Assembly (NCBI GenBank): GCA_017544745.1
Contig: JAFYDO010000272.1
Location: 1 to 6,712, forward strand
Length of the DNA: 6,712 bases
Source of the DNA: Treponema sp.
Lineage (GTDB): Bacteria; Spirochaetota; Spirochaetia; Treponematales; Treponemataceae
Direction: 5' to 3'
Shown here: in pieces, positions 1-5,854 of the stretch
How the letters are laid out: each line of letters opens with the position of its first letter
How positions within the stretch are numbered: position 1 is the first letter of the stretch
Program-made: the position numbers and the translations under genes
Notes under the pieces: model-generated
What the model saw: only the letters and a program-made list of their open reading frames with translations
Told to the model about the DNA's origin: nothing
Database searches by the model: none

Positions 1-2247
1 ATTTCTCAGGAAGAATATGCAGCCCTGCTTTCGGAAGAAGCTTTACCGCCGGAAGAAAACAGTGTAGACGAGCTTGAATGGAATAATGTTCCACCAGCTC
101 CTGCCCAGCTGCCACAGGATTATATAGAAGAAGAAATTGACAAGGATGATCCTGCTCTGGCCTTCCCTCCTGCAGAAGAAAAAGCTCCAGCAAAACAGGA
201 TGAAAATTCTCCTTATGCTGCAGCAAAATATATTGATACAGTTGTTCCTAACCCTCAGTATCCTGCTGGAATTTCTTTTGGTAAGGACGAGGATGACGAA
301 GAAGAAACAGAGAATAAAGTGCAGGAAGCACCTAGCCCGGTTAAATCAAAATATCCAAAAAAGATTTCTCTTGGAAACGACGGCGCTGCAGAACAGACAG
401 GAAATATTGAAGATGATCCAAACGCAATTGACCCGGACTTTTTTGATATTGATTTGAATGATGTTTCGGGAGACGAAGAGCTTTCGGATGATGTTCAGGA
501 AGCACCGGAAGAGCTGCAGGTTGGCAATGGTGTTTTTAAGCAGATTGCAGATACAGAAAAAAGCGTAAACTTTGGTAAAATTACCGGCAGCGTTTTCTCT
601 GACATGGAAGCCGATATCAAAAATGATTTGGGAAGCGACTGGGATAACTCGCTCGACACAAACGAAGAAAAAGAATCTCCTGAGCTTAATCCAAACGTAG
701 GTCGTGCAAACAATCTTACTGCAGACGAGCTTACAGATTTCTTTAATGCACAGCAGGAAGAAAATACACCACAGCACAAGGTGATTGAAGGTCCGGCTCC
801 TAAGTCACGCGCAGCAAGCAAAAAAGGTCCTTATGTAATTCCTTCAAGCCTGCTCACTGCCTACAAGGATGACCAGTACTGGATTATTGATGACGAAACA
901 AAGCAGGCGTCTGTAAACCTTAAGCAGACACTTGCAGAATTTAATATTGATGCAGACATAATCGGAATTAAAAAGGGACCGGTTGTTACAATGTTCGAAA
1001 TCTTACCGGCACCTGGTGTAAAACTCAGTAAGATTGTTGCTTTGCAGGACAACATTGCCTTGAGTCTTGCTGCACAGTCTGTACGTATTGTTGCTCCAAT
1101 TCCTGGCAAGCAGGCTGTTGGTATTGAAGTTCCAAACAAACGCCGCAGTGTTGTAGGCTTCCGTGAAATTATAGAAATGGATTTACCAGAATGGAACAAG
1201 ATGGCAGTTCCTGTAGTTTTGGGAAAAGATATTCTTGGTAAAGCCCAGCTCATTGACCTTGTAAAGACACCTCATATGCTTATTGCAGGTGCAACTGGTT
1301 CCGGAAAATCTGTTTGTGTAAACAGTTTGATTTTGTCAATTTTGTATAAGAGGTCATTCAAGGACGTTAAGATGATTCTTGTTGACCCTAAGGTTGTAGA
1401 GCTCAAGCTTTATAATAATATTCCTCACCTTCTTACTCCGGTTATTACAGAACCAAAGAAGGCTATTCAGGCTCTGCAGTATTGTCTTTGCGAAATGGAA
1501 CGCCGTTATGCTTTGCTTGACGGTCTTGGTGTCCGCGATATTTCAAGCTATAACGAGCGCATTAAGGAACGCGACATCTGTACAGAAAAGCTTCCTTACA
1601 TCGTTGTAATTATTGATGAGTTTGCAGATTTGATGGCAACCAGCGGAAAGGAACTTGAAAATATTGTTGCACGTCTTACAGCTATGAGCCGTGCTGTTGG
1701 TATTCACCTTGTTCTTGCAACCCAGCGTCCTTCTACAAACGTAATTACCGGTTTGATTAAAGCAAATATTCCAAGCCGAATTGCATTTATGGTTGCGTCA
1801 AGAATTGACTCTCAGATTATTATTGATGGTGTTGGTGCCGAAAAACTTCTTGGCCGCGGTGACATGCTTTATGCTTCTGCCGTTGACCCTGCCCCAATCC
1901 GTATTCAGGGAACTTATGTAGATGACAACGAAGTAGAAAAGGTTGTTGACTGTGTAAAACAATACGGCGAACCAGATTATATTGATGACCAGATTTTTGT
2001 CGAAGATGATGAAGACGAAGAAGGCAATGTAGACCTGTTTGGTAACAGCATGGATGAAGATCCGCTGTACGACCAGGCCCTGGAAATTGTTGTTCAGAGT
2101 GGAAAGGCCAGTGCAAGCTACATCCAGCGCCGCTTAAAGATTGGTTACAACCGTGCCGCCCGCCTCGTAGAAGAAATGGAAGAGCGCGGAATCGTAGGCC
2201 CGGCCAACGGAAGCAAGCCACGAGAGATTATACATATACCGAGCTAG
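1..2247 (+). CDS. ftsK: DNA translocase FtsK/SpoIIIE, 5'-truncated by window edge
   Basis: FtsK is a hexameric, septum-anchored ATPase that pumps double-stranded DNA to clear the closing septum and help resolve chromosome dimers. The frame is open from base 1 without a credible start, so the gene begins upstream; a GTG at 319 is only an internal Val codon. Numbering visible residues from base 1: residues 1-275 are a low-complexity Asp/Glu/Pro-rich linker. Residues 276-395 or so are the alpha domain. The RecA-like motor follows, with Walker A GATGSGKS (430-437), Walker B VVIIDE (D539/E540), LATQRPS (572-578) and GAEKLLGRGDML (612-623). A second acidic stretch leads to the gamma winged helix (about 687-748) with the LKIGYNRAARLVEEME signature, which in the family reads orienting DNA sites. 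No membrane segment is visible; those should lie upstream. The gene ends with TAG and is followed by its own terminator. The family call is very secure. Confidence 0.97.
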   Translation: MSQEEYAALLSEEALPPEENSVDELEWNNVPPAPAQLPQDYIEEEIDKDDPALAFPPAEEKAPAKQDENSPYAAAKYIDTVVPNPQYPAGISFGKDEDDEEETENKVQEAPSPVKSKYPKKISLGNDGAAEQTGNIEDDPNAIDPDFFDIDLNDVSGDEELSDDVQEAPEELQVGNGVFKQIADTEKSVNFGKITGSVFSDMEADIKNDLGSDWDNSLDTNEEKESPELNPNVGRANNLTADELTDFFNAQQEENTPQHKVIEGPAPKSRAASKKGPYVIPSSLLTAYKDDQYWIIDDETKQASVNLKQTLAEFNIDADIIGIKKGPVVTMFEILPAPGVKLSKIVALQDNIALSLAAQSVRIVAPIPGKQAVGIEVPNKRRSVVGFREIIEMDLPEWNKMAVPVVLGKDILGKAQLIDLVKTPHMLIAGATGSGKSVCVNSLILSILYKRSFKDVKMILVDPKVVELKLYNNIPHLLTPVITEPKKAIQALQYCLCEMERRYALLDGLGVRDISSYNERIKERDICTEKLPYIVVIIDEFADLMATSGKELENIVARLTAMSRAVGIHLVLATQRPSTNVITGLIKANIPSRIAFMVASRIDSQIIIDGVGAEKLLGRGDMLYASAVDPAPIRIQGTYVDDNEVEKVVDCVKQYGEPDYIDDQIFVEDDEDEEGNVDLFGNSMDEDPLYDQALEIVVQSGKASASYIQRRLKIGYNRAARLVEEMEERGIVGPANGSKPREIIHIPS

Positions 2248-3475
2248 GGGTCCCTGAGTCTGCCGAAGGGTTCTCCCACTTTTCATCGCACACTTCTTCA
2301 TAAAGGGGTGTGCGTTTTTTATATAAATCCTGTATTGCGTTATTCTGACTCAAAGGTCTGTTGTCGGTTTTCTGTTTAAGCAGAAAGCCCAGCGGGCGTT
2401 CTATGTAAACTACACGGGAGTTGGCACGAAGATAAAACCAGTTTTCTTTGCGTGTTACAATGCCGCCACCTGTTGCAATTACAAGACCTGATTGAGGAAG
2501 GATTTTTTTAGCGAGCGTGGTTTCCATTGAGCGGAAGGTGTCTTCGCCTTTTTGAGTTATGATTTGAGCAGGAGTTTCGCCGTATTCTTTGGTAAACTCG
2601 TCGTCCAAATCTATGAATGTGCGGTTCATTTTTTTTGCAAGTTTTTTTCCAAGTGTAGTTTTACCACAGCCCGGCATGCCTATAAGTGTGATATTGAGCA
2701 TCTGGTCCTGAAGGGATTTTATTACAGCGTTGATTTTTTCATCGGCCTGCCCTTCGAGAGCCTCAGGGACCACATGGCCCTTAAAGATCACACTCGCCTG
2801 CCACGCCTGTGCCACCAGCATACTAAGCCCGCCTGCATTTTTTACACCAAGCTCCTGTGCCTGTTGCAAAAAGCGTGTTCGGCTTGGATTGTAAACAATG
2901 TCTGCGGCTGCGTATAGTTTTGAGAATCGTGAAAGGTCCACCGGTGAGTCATCAACATTCGGGAACATTCCTACAGGGGTTGCGTTTACAACTATCTGTA
3001 CGTCTGCCGCAGCCTCGTAAACATTTTCATAATTTATCTGTCCCGAGCGGGAACAAAAATCAATCTGTGCAGCGCCCATTTTTTTGAGGGCATATTCAAC
3101 AGCTACACTTGCGCCACCGGTTCCCAAAATCAAACATTTCTTACCGGCAACTTCAATTCCGGCATTTTGCAACATGTAGGTAAAACCAAAAACATCAGTG
3201 TTGTAGCCTTTGAATCCGCCACCAGGTAAACGCACAATTGTGTTAGCGGCGCCTAACTCCTTCACTTCATCAGAAAGTTCTGTGCAAAGACTGGCTGCCA
3301 GTTTTTTATAGGGAATTGTAACATTAAAACCATCAAGTCCTTCGGCACCTTCAAAAAGCGCGTGAACCTGTTCTTCTGTGCGTTCAAGGACTGTGTATTC
3401 GTAGTCGGCAAAGGCCTTGTGAATCTGAGGAGAATATGTGTGTGGTAAGCTTTTTCCTAAAACACCAAATTTCAT
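2228..3475 (-). CDS. aroE-aroK: Bifunctional shikimate dehydrogenase / shikimate kinase (AroE-AroK fusion)
   Basis: The 415-residue protein joins two consecutive steps of the shikimate pathway: NADPH-dependent reduction of 3-dehydroshikimate, then ATP-dependent phosphorylation of shikimate. The AroE half (1 to about 245) has SLPHTYSP for substrate binding (9-16), NVTIPYK with catalytic K57, YNTD with D94, the nucleotide loop GTGGAS (118-123), NATPVGM (164-170) and GGLSMLVAQA (215-224). The AroK half (259-415) has Walker A GMPGCGKTT (266-274), DLDD (289-292), FRSMET (314-319), TGGG (335-338), the lid DNRPLS (371-376) and RTPLYEEV (388-395). ATG at 3475 has AGGA six bases upstream. The gene follows chorismate mutase by 25 bases, so they probably share an operon. 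The kinase end is odd: after RTPLYEEV only about 20 residues remain, partly encoded by a repeat, where the family usually has an adenine-binding loop and a final helix. The last 20 bases overlap ftsK antisense. Confidence 0.94.
   Translation of the reverse strand: MKFGVLGKSLPHTYSPQIHKAFADYEYTVLERTEEQVHALFEGAEGLDGFNVTIPYKKLAASLCTELSDEVKELGAANTIVRLPGGGFKGYNTDVFGFTYMLQNAGIEVAGKKCLILGTGGASVAVEYALKKMGAAQIDFCSRSGQINYENVYEAAADVQIVVNATPVGMFPNVDDSPVDLSRFSKLYAAADIVYNPSRTRFLQQAQELGVKNAGGLSMLVAQAWQASVIFKGHVVPEALEGQADEKINAVIKSLQDQMLNITLIGMPGCGKTTLGKKLAKKMNRTFIDLDDEFTKEYGETPAQIITQKGEDTFRSMETTLAKKILPQSGLVIATGGGIVTRKENWFYLRANSRVVYIERPLGFLLKQKTDNRPLSQNNAIQDLYKKRTPLYEEVCDEKWENPSADSGTPSSVYV
2249..2270 (+). repeat. 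GGTCCCTGAG...CGAAGGG palindromic repeat, copy 1
   Basis: This 22-base element starts two bases after the ftsK stop codon. It reads GGTCCCTGAG, five spacer bases, then CGAAGGG. It is quasi-palindromic: CCCT pairs with AGGG, then two G·A / A·G mismatches, then one G-C pair around a small loop. It matches 19 of 22 bases with a second, inverted copy at 2750-2771. On the minus strand it encodes the NPSADSGT part of the AroE-AroK C-terminus. From memory, the motif resembles a short palindromic repeat (GGTCCCTGAG-C/T-C/T-TGTCGAAGGG type) scattered through many bacterial genomes. No run of T follows in either direction, so it is not itself a standard terminator. Confidence 0.75.
2287..2320 (+). terminator. 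Rho-independent terminator of ftsK, inside the aroK coding end
   Basis: The left arm 2287-2298 (CGCACACTTCTT) pairs with the right arm 2303-2314 (AAGGGGTGTGCG), giving a 12-bp stem with two internal T·G wobbles and a CATA tetraloop. A run of six T follows at 2315-2320. It lies 40 bases after the ftsK stop and is oriented to end ftsK transcription. It overlaps the convergent aroE-aroK reading frame, where the same bases encode the KKRTPLYEEVCD segment. Read on the minus strand, the hairpin is preceded by the A-run rather than followed by T, so it should act in one direction only. Confidence 0.87.
2750..2771 (-). repeat. GGTCCCTGAG...CGAAGGG palindromic repeat, copy 2
   Basis: On the minus strand this reads GGTCCCTGAG, five bases, CGAAGGG, differing from copy 1 at three central positions only (bases 11, 14 and 15). 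The orientation is inverted relative to copy 1. It lies in frame inside the fused gene at the end of the dehydrogenase half, where it encodes VPEALEG (about residues 236-242), 16 residues before the Met that begins the kinase domain. The arms CCCT and AGGG pair as in copy 1. The 479 bases between the two copies hold essentially the whole kinase coding region. Confidence 0.72.
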
Positions 3476-3481
3476 TTTTAT

Positions 3482-3485
3482 TCCT
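3482..3485 (-). promoter_or_regulatory. Ribosome binding site of the AroE-AroK gene
   Basis: On the minus strand AGGA stands six bases before the ATG at 3475, inside the 25-base gap after the chorismate mutase stop codon. It supports this ATG as the start and shows that Shine-Dalgarno sites are used in this genome. Confidence 0.7.
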
Positions 3486-3500
3486 GTGTGTCACCCTATT

Positions 3501-3773
3501 CTACAACTTACTCTGTAAATCCCTTGATACTTCAAACAGTACACTATAAATTCTGCTTATATAAGGCTTAAGAATTTTATCTGCCTTTTCCTGCAGGGTA
3601 ACCAGTTTTTGTGCTTCACGATCGGCATCCATAACTGCCCCACCGCTTTCTTTTTTGAGTTGTCCAATTTTTTTAGCAACTTCCATGCGTTCTGCAAGAG
3701 CAGCCAGAACCTTATCATCTGCGGCATCAATCTGTAATCTCAAGTCTTCCAGAGTTAATTCTTTTTCTTTCAT
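3501..3773 (-). CDS. Chorismate mutase, AroQ class (monofunctional, 90 aa)
   Basis: The enzyme rearranges chorismate to prephenate, the entry to phenylalanine and tyrosine synthesis. The 90-residue all-helical protein is the usual size of a free-standing AroQ domain. Set against the E. coli chorismate mutase domain (R11, R28, K39, D48, R51, E52), the equivalents R12, R29, K40, D49, R52 and E53 are all present at a constant offset. S83 and Q87 match S84 and Q88 near the end, so the active site looks complete. I place the start at ATG 3773 (MKEKELTLEDLR). The frame continues upstream to a TTG at 3812, but those 13 residues are not family-like and also lack a ribosome site. There is no fused prephenate dehydratase or dehydrogenase domain. 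It is the first gene of a probable operon with the AroE-AroK fusion, and has a promoter-like element directly before its ATG. Confidence 0.93.
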   Translation of the reverse strand: MKEKELTLEDLRLQIDAADDKVLAALAERMEVAKKIGQLKKESGGAVMDADREAQKLVTLQEKADKILKPYISRIYSVLFEVSRDLQSKL

Positions 3774-3780
3774 AAACAAG

Positions 3781-3789
3781 ATACTATCA
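3781..3789 (-). promoter_or_regulatory. Candidate extended -10 promoter for the chorismate mutase operon
   Basis: On the minus strand TGA-TAGTAT (3789 down to 3781) fits the extended -10 pattern TGn-TATAAT, with four of six matches in the hexamer including the key A and final T. No good -35 lies 16-18 bases upstream. Only seven bases separate the hexamer from the ATG at 3773, so transcription would begin at or next to the start codon. No Shine-Dalgarno sequence is visible. Confidence 0.45.
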
Positions 3790-3819
3790 TTTGCACTTAG
3801 AAAAATCCACAATAATAAC

Positions 3820-3849
3820 TTGCAAATTCACAAAAATTAGGGTTACAAT
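3820..3849 (+). promoter_or_regulatory. Candidate sigma-70 promoter for the exported-protein gene
   Basis: TTGCAA (3820-3825), an 18-base spacer and TACAAT (3844-3849) form a good match to the housekeeping consensus. The hexamer ends eight bases before the ATG at 3858, so the expected start of transcription falls within about two bases of the start codon. No ribosome site lies at normal distance; the nearest AGGG (3839-3842) is 15 bases away and would lie upstream of the predicted transcript start. Confidence 0.55.
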
Positions 3850-3857
3850 TTATTGAT

Positions 3858-5381
3858 ATGAAGAAAAAATTATTTTTTATTTTTCTTATTTTTGCCGCTA
3901 TTAACGCAGGTCTTTTTTCTCAAGGTAAAACTCCTCTGGACCGGATTCATTCAGAGCTTGAAAAAATTCTGGATAAAGAAACTCTTGCTCAAATTGATTC
4001 TTATGAATCACAGGAAAAAATGGTCCTCCTTCATCACTCTTTGGGAATGTACCTGCGCAATGAATACGGTCTATGGTCAGGAGATTCAGAACTTTACAGA
4101 TATTTGTATGATTTAGGTTTGCGCCACCCGGATGACATGTCTTCTGTTATACTGGAATCCTTCTGGTGCAAAAGACACAATGTTCAATTCGATATAAAGG
4201 CCCAAGTTCAGTTTTATGAGGAATACTGGCAGAATGCAGCCGAACAAAGTCGTAAAGAAAAAGAAAGAAAACAGGCTGCCCTTAACTATATAAATAGCCA
4301 CAGAGTAAAACTTACCTATAAGGAAGACAATCCTCAAACCATATCTTTGCCGCTTTTAGAAAAAGAACCTTTCTTTAGAGCAAGATACTTATGTAAATAT
4401 GATGATGGTGTCTTTGCTTCGATCCGAAGAGAATTAGATATTAAAGACCCTAAAACCCTCTATATTACACAGCCTTACAAAATTGATTTACAGACAAATA
4501 AAATAACAGCTATAAAAGTTAAATCTCTTGATCTGGTTGAATCCTGCATAGTAACCGATAATACCTTGTGGTGCTATGGAAAGAAAGGAAAAAAACACAA
4601 GCTGGTTTCTGTCATAAATGATAAAGAAACTATAGTTCCAATTCCAAAGGAAGAAGCCTGTGCAATTCTTGGTTTTGCAGGTGAAGAACTTCTCATAGAA
4701 TATTCCAGAGAAATATACAGATATCAAGATTCTCAAATCTGGACGCTCATCTATACTTCACAAGAAGACCTGCCCCGTTCCGGCCTCCCGCCTCAGCTAT
4801 ACGGTAACAAGCTTTATTTTAGAGATGAAGGAAGGTATGAAAACAATAAAAGTTTATGGATACTTAATTTAGATACCTGTGTATTAGAAAAATTTTATGA
4901 AATGACAGGTCTGGTTGGACCGGACGGTCCCAGATGGGAAAACAATGCTTCCTACACCCTTGACGAAAAAGGAAACCTCTATGTTTCTTGTGGAGAAGAC
5001 TCTTCCCAAAAATCTCTGTTAGTTTTTTCTAACAATAAATCTCTGGATCTGCTTCTTTATAATAACGCTTTTATAAGTGACTTAGAGGCCGATCCAAAAC
5101 TTGATATTTCTGCGGTAAGAAAAGCAGGGAAAAATCTTTTACTGGCCGGCTATTCAGGATTATTCACTTTATCTGATAACATTCTTTCTCCAATAGTTTA
5201 TTTTAATAATCCTGAACAGGACTTTGCTGTTGATAATGGAAAACACAATTATCATTGGGAATGGCATCCTAGTTTTATTTTACCGCTTGGAGAAGATGAC
5301 TATATTCTTTCCAGAACTTTTGACGGCATCTTCAGGTTGAAAAAAGAAAATGACAAATGGACTTTAATATTAATCAGTTAA
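3858..5381 (+). CDS. Exported protein of unknown function, DUF6794-like N-terminal part
   Basis: I do not recognise a function. The 507-residue protein starts with a clear signal peptide (MKKK, then a hydrophobic stretch to about residue 17-22; cleavage after INA or near FSQ). There is no lipobox Cys, so it should be periplasmic or secreted rather than a lipoprotein. Residues 26 to about 125 form a helical domain with LHHSLGMYLRNEYGLW (58-73) and LRHPDDMSSVIL (88-99). From memory this RNxxxLW / HPDDMS pattern resembles DUF6794. A short charged helix (about 128-142) leads to about 365 residues rich in beta strands with recurring LYF / LWIL / LYVSCG / GLFTLSD / GIFRLKK strand-like units, suggestive of a beta-propeller, although repeat boundaries are not clear by eye. 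It looks more A+T-rich than its neighbours. No terminator separates it from the following acetyltransferase, 23 bases on, so read-through is likely. Confidence 0.85.
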   Translation: MKKKLFFIFLIFAAINAGLFSQGKTPLDRIHSELEKILDKETLAQIDSYESQEKMVLLHHSLGMYLRNEYGLWSGDSELYRYLYDLGLRHPDDMSSVILESFWCKRHNVQFDIKAQVQFYEEYWQNAAEQSRKEKERKQAALNYINSHRVKLTYKEDNPQTISLPLLEKEPFFRARYLCKYDDGVFASIRRELDIKDPKTLYITQPYKIDLQTNKITAIKVKSLDLVESCIVTDNTLWCYGKKGKKHKLVSVINDKETIVPIPKEEACAILGFAGEELLIEYSREIYRYQDSQIWTLIYTSQEDLPRSGLPPQLYGNKLYFRDEGRYENNKSLWILNLDTCVLEKFYEMTGLVGPDGPRWENNASYTLDEKGNLYVSCGEDSSQKSLLVFSNNKSLDLLLYNNAFISDLEADPKLDISAVRKAGKNLLLAGYSGLFTLSDNILSPIVYFNNPEQDFAVDNGKHNYHWEWHPSFILPLGEDDYILSRTFDGIFRLKKENDKWTLILIS

Positions 5382-5394
5382 ATACAATATATCT

Positions 5395-5398
5395 GGAG
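5395..5398 (+). promoter_or_regulatory. Ribosome binding site deciding the first GNAT start
   Basis: GGAG stands six bases before the ATG at 5405. The same frame is open further upstream to an ATG at 5357 inside the preceding gene, but that codon has no ribosome site and the extra 16 residues are not domain-like. The site therefore favours 5405. Confidence 0.75.
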
Positions 5399-5404
5399 TC
5401 TTGT

Positions 5405-5845
5405 ATGGAAATACATAAAATAAGCGAAAAAGATTTAGATAAACTGATGGACCTGTATGTTCAGCTTAGTCCCGTGAATGAAGGTTTGTCCGAAGAAAAG
5501 CGAGACGAGGTCTGGGAGCAGATTCAAAAGGATGATAAAATCACCTACCTTGGCGCCTACGAAAATGACCAGCTCATTGCAACCTGTTTTCTTGCTATAA
5601 TCCCAAACTTCAGCAACCAGGGGCGATCAATTGGTTATATAGAAAATGTTGTGACTGATGAAAAGTGGAGAGGTAAAGGTGTTGGCACAAAATTGCTGCA
5701 GGAGGCTGTGGCAATGGCAAAGGCACAGAACTGCTACAAGGTTTTCCTCGAAAGTGGAATTGCCCGAACTGGTGCACATGAGTTTTACCGCACCCTTGGT
5801 TTTGATGATACTCATAAAAAGGCATTTAATATTAGATTTGAATAG
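5405..5845 (+). CDS. GNAT-family N-acetyltransferase
   Basis: This 146-residue single-domain protein belongs to the GNAT superfamily, which moves an acetyl group from acetyl-CoA to an amine. The start at 5405 gives MEIHKISEKDLDKLMDLYVQL, a typical first strand and helix. The acetyl-CoA motif is IENVVTDEKWRGKGVGTKLL (79-98), with R89-G90-K91-G92-V93-G94 as the pyrophosphate loop. The late motif HEFYRTLGFD (125-134) is the usual C-terminal strand and helix. Length is normal for the family. The substrate cannot be read from sequence; small-molecule, antibiotic-like or protein amines are all possible. It starts 23 bases after the exported protein and its stop codon runs directly into the ribosome site of the deaminase gene, so these are almost certainly cotranscribed. 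Confidence 0.92.
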   Translation: MEIHKISEKDLDKLMDLYVQLSPVNEGLSEEKRDEVWEQIQKDDKITYLGAYENDQLIATCFLAIIPNFSNQGRSIGYIENVVTDEKWRGKGVGTKLLQEAVAMAKAQNCYKVFLESGIARTGAHEFYRTLGFDDTHKKAFNIRFE

Positions 5846-5848
5846 GAG
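5844..5848 (+). promoter_or_regulatory. Ribosome binding site deciding the deaminase start
   Basis: AGGAG overlaps the TAG stop of the preceding gene and stands six bases before ATG 5855, but only three before the in-frame GTG at 5852. The spacing favours ATG 5855. The overlap of stop codon and ribosome site suggests translational coupling. Confidence 0.8.
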
Positions 5849-5854
5849 CGCGTG

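Noticed and set aside
319..321. GTG as the start of ftsK
   Set aside because: The same frame continues upstream to base 1 with the same acidic linker composition and there is no ribosome site, so this is an internal Val codon.
137..457. Open frame of 106 codons on + at the left end
   Set aside because: It is a +1-type shadow of the ftsK linker; the ftsK frame is open from base 1, and the shadow product is Leu/Gln/Lys-rich with no domain.
1820..2221. Minus-strand open frame opposite the ftsK motor and gamma domain
   Set aside because: It is antisense to strongly conserved ftsK codons; the product has no recognisable features and no ribosome site. It also cannot supply the missing kinase C-terminus.
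2249..2270. Repeat copy 1 as a bidirectional terminator for ftsK and aroE-aroK
   Set aside because: The stem has only four pairs before tandem mismatches and no T-run follows on either strand; the hairpin at 2287-2320 is the credible ftsK terminator.
3340..3356. CCTTCGGCACC as a third copy of the palindromic repeat
   Set aside because: Only a few bases of one arm match, and the partner arm CTCAGGG is absent; it is ordinary AroE coding sequence (FEGAEGLDG).
3774..3812. Upstream TTG start for chorismate mutase
   Set aside because: It would add 13 residues outside the family domain, lacks a ribosome site and crosses the likely promoter; ATG 3773 fits the normal family length.
5383..5388. TACAAT as a separate promoter -10 before the first GNAT gene
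   Set aside because: No acceptable -35 lies 16-18 bases upstream, and the expected transcript start would fall on the ribosome site. Read-through from the preceding gene is simpler.
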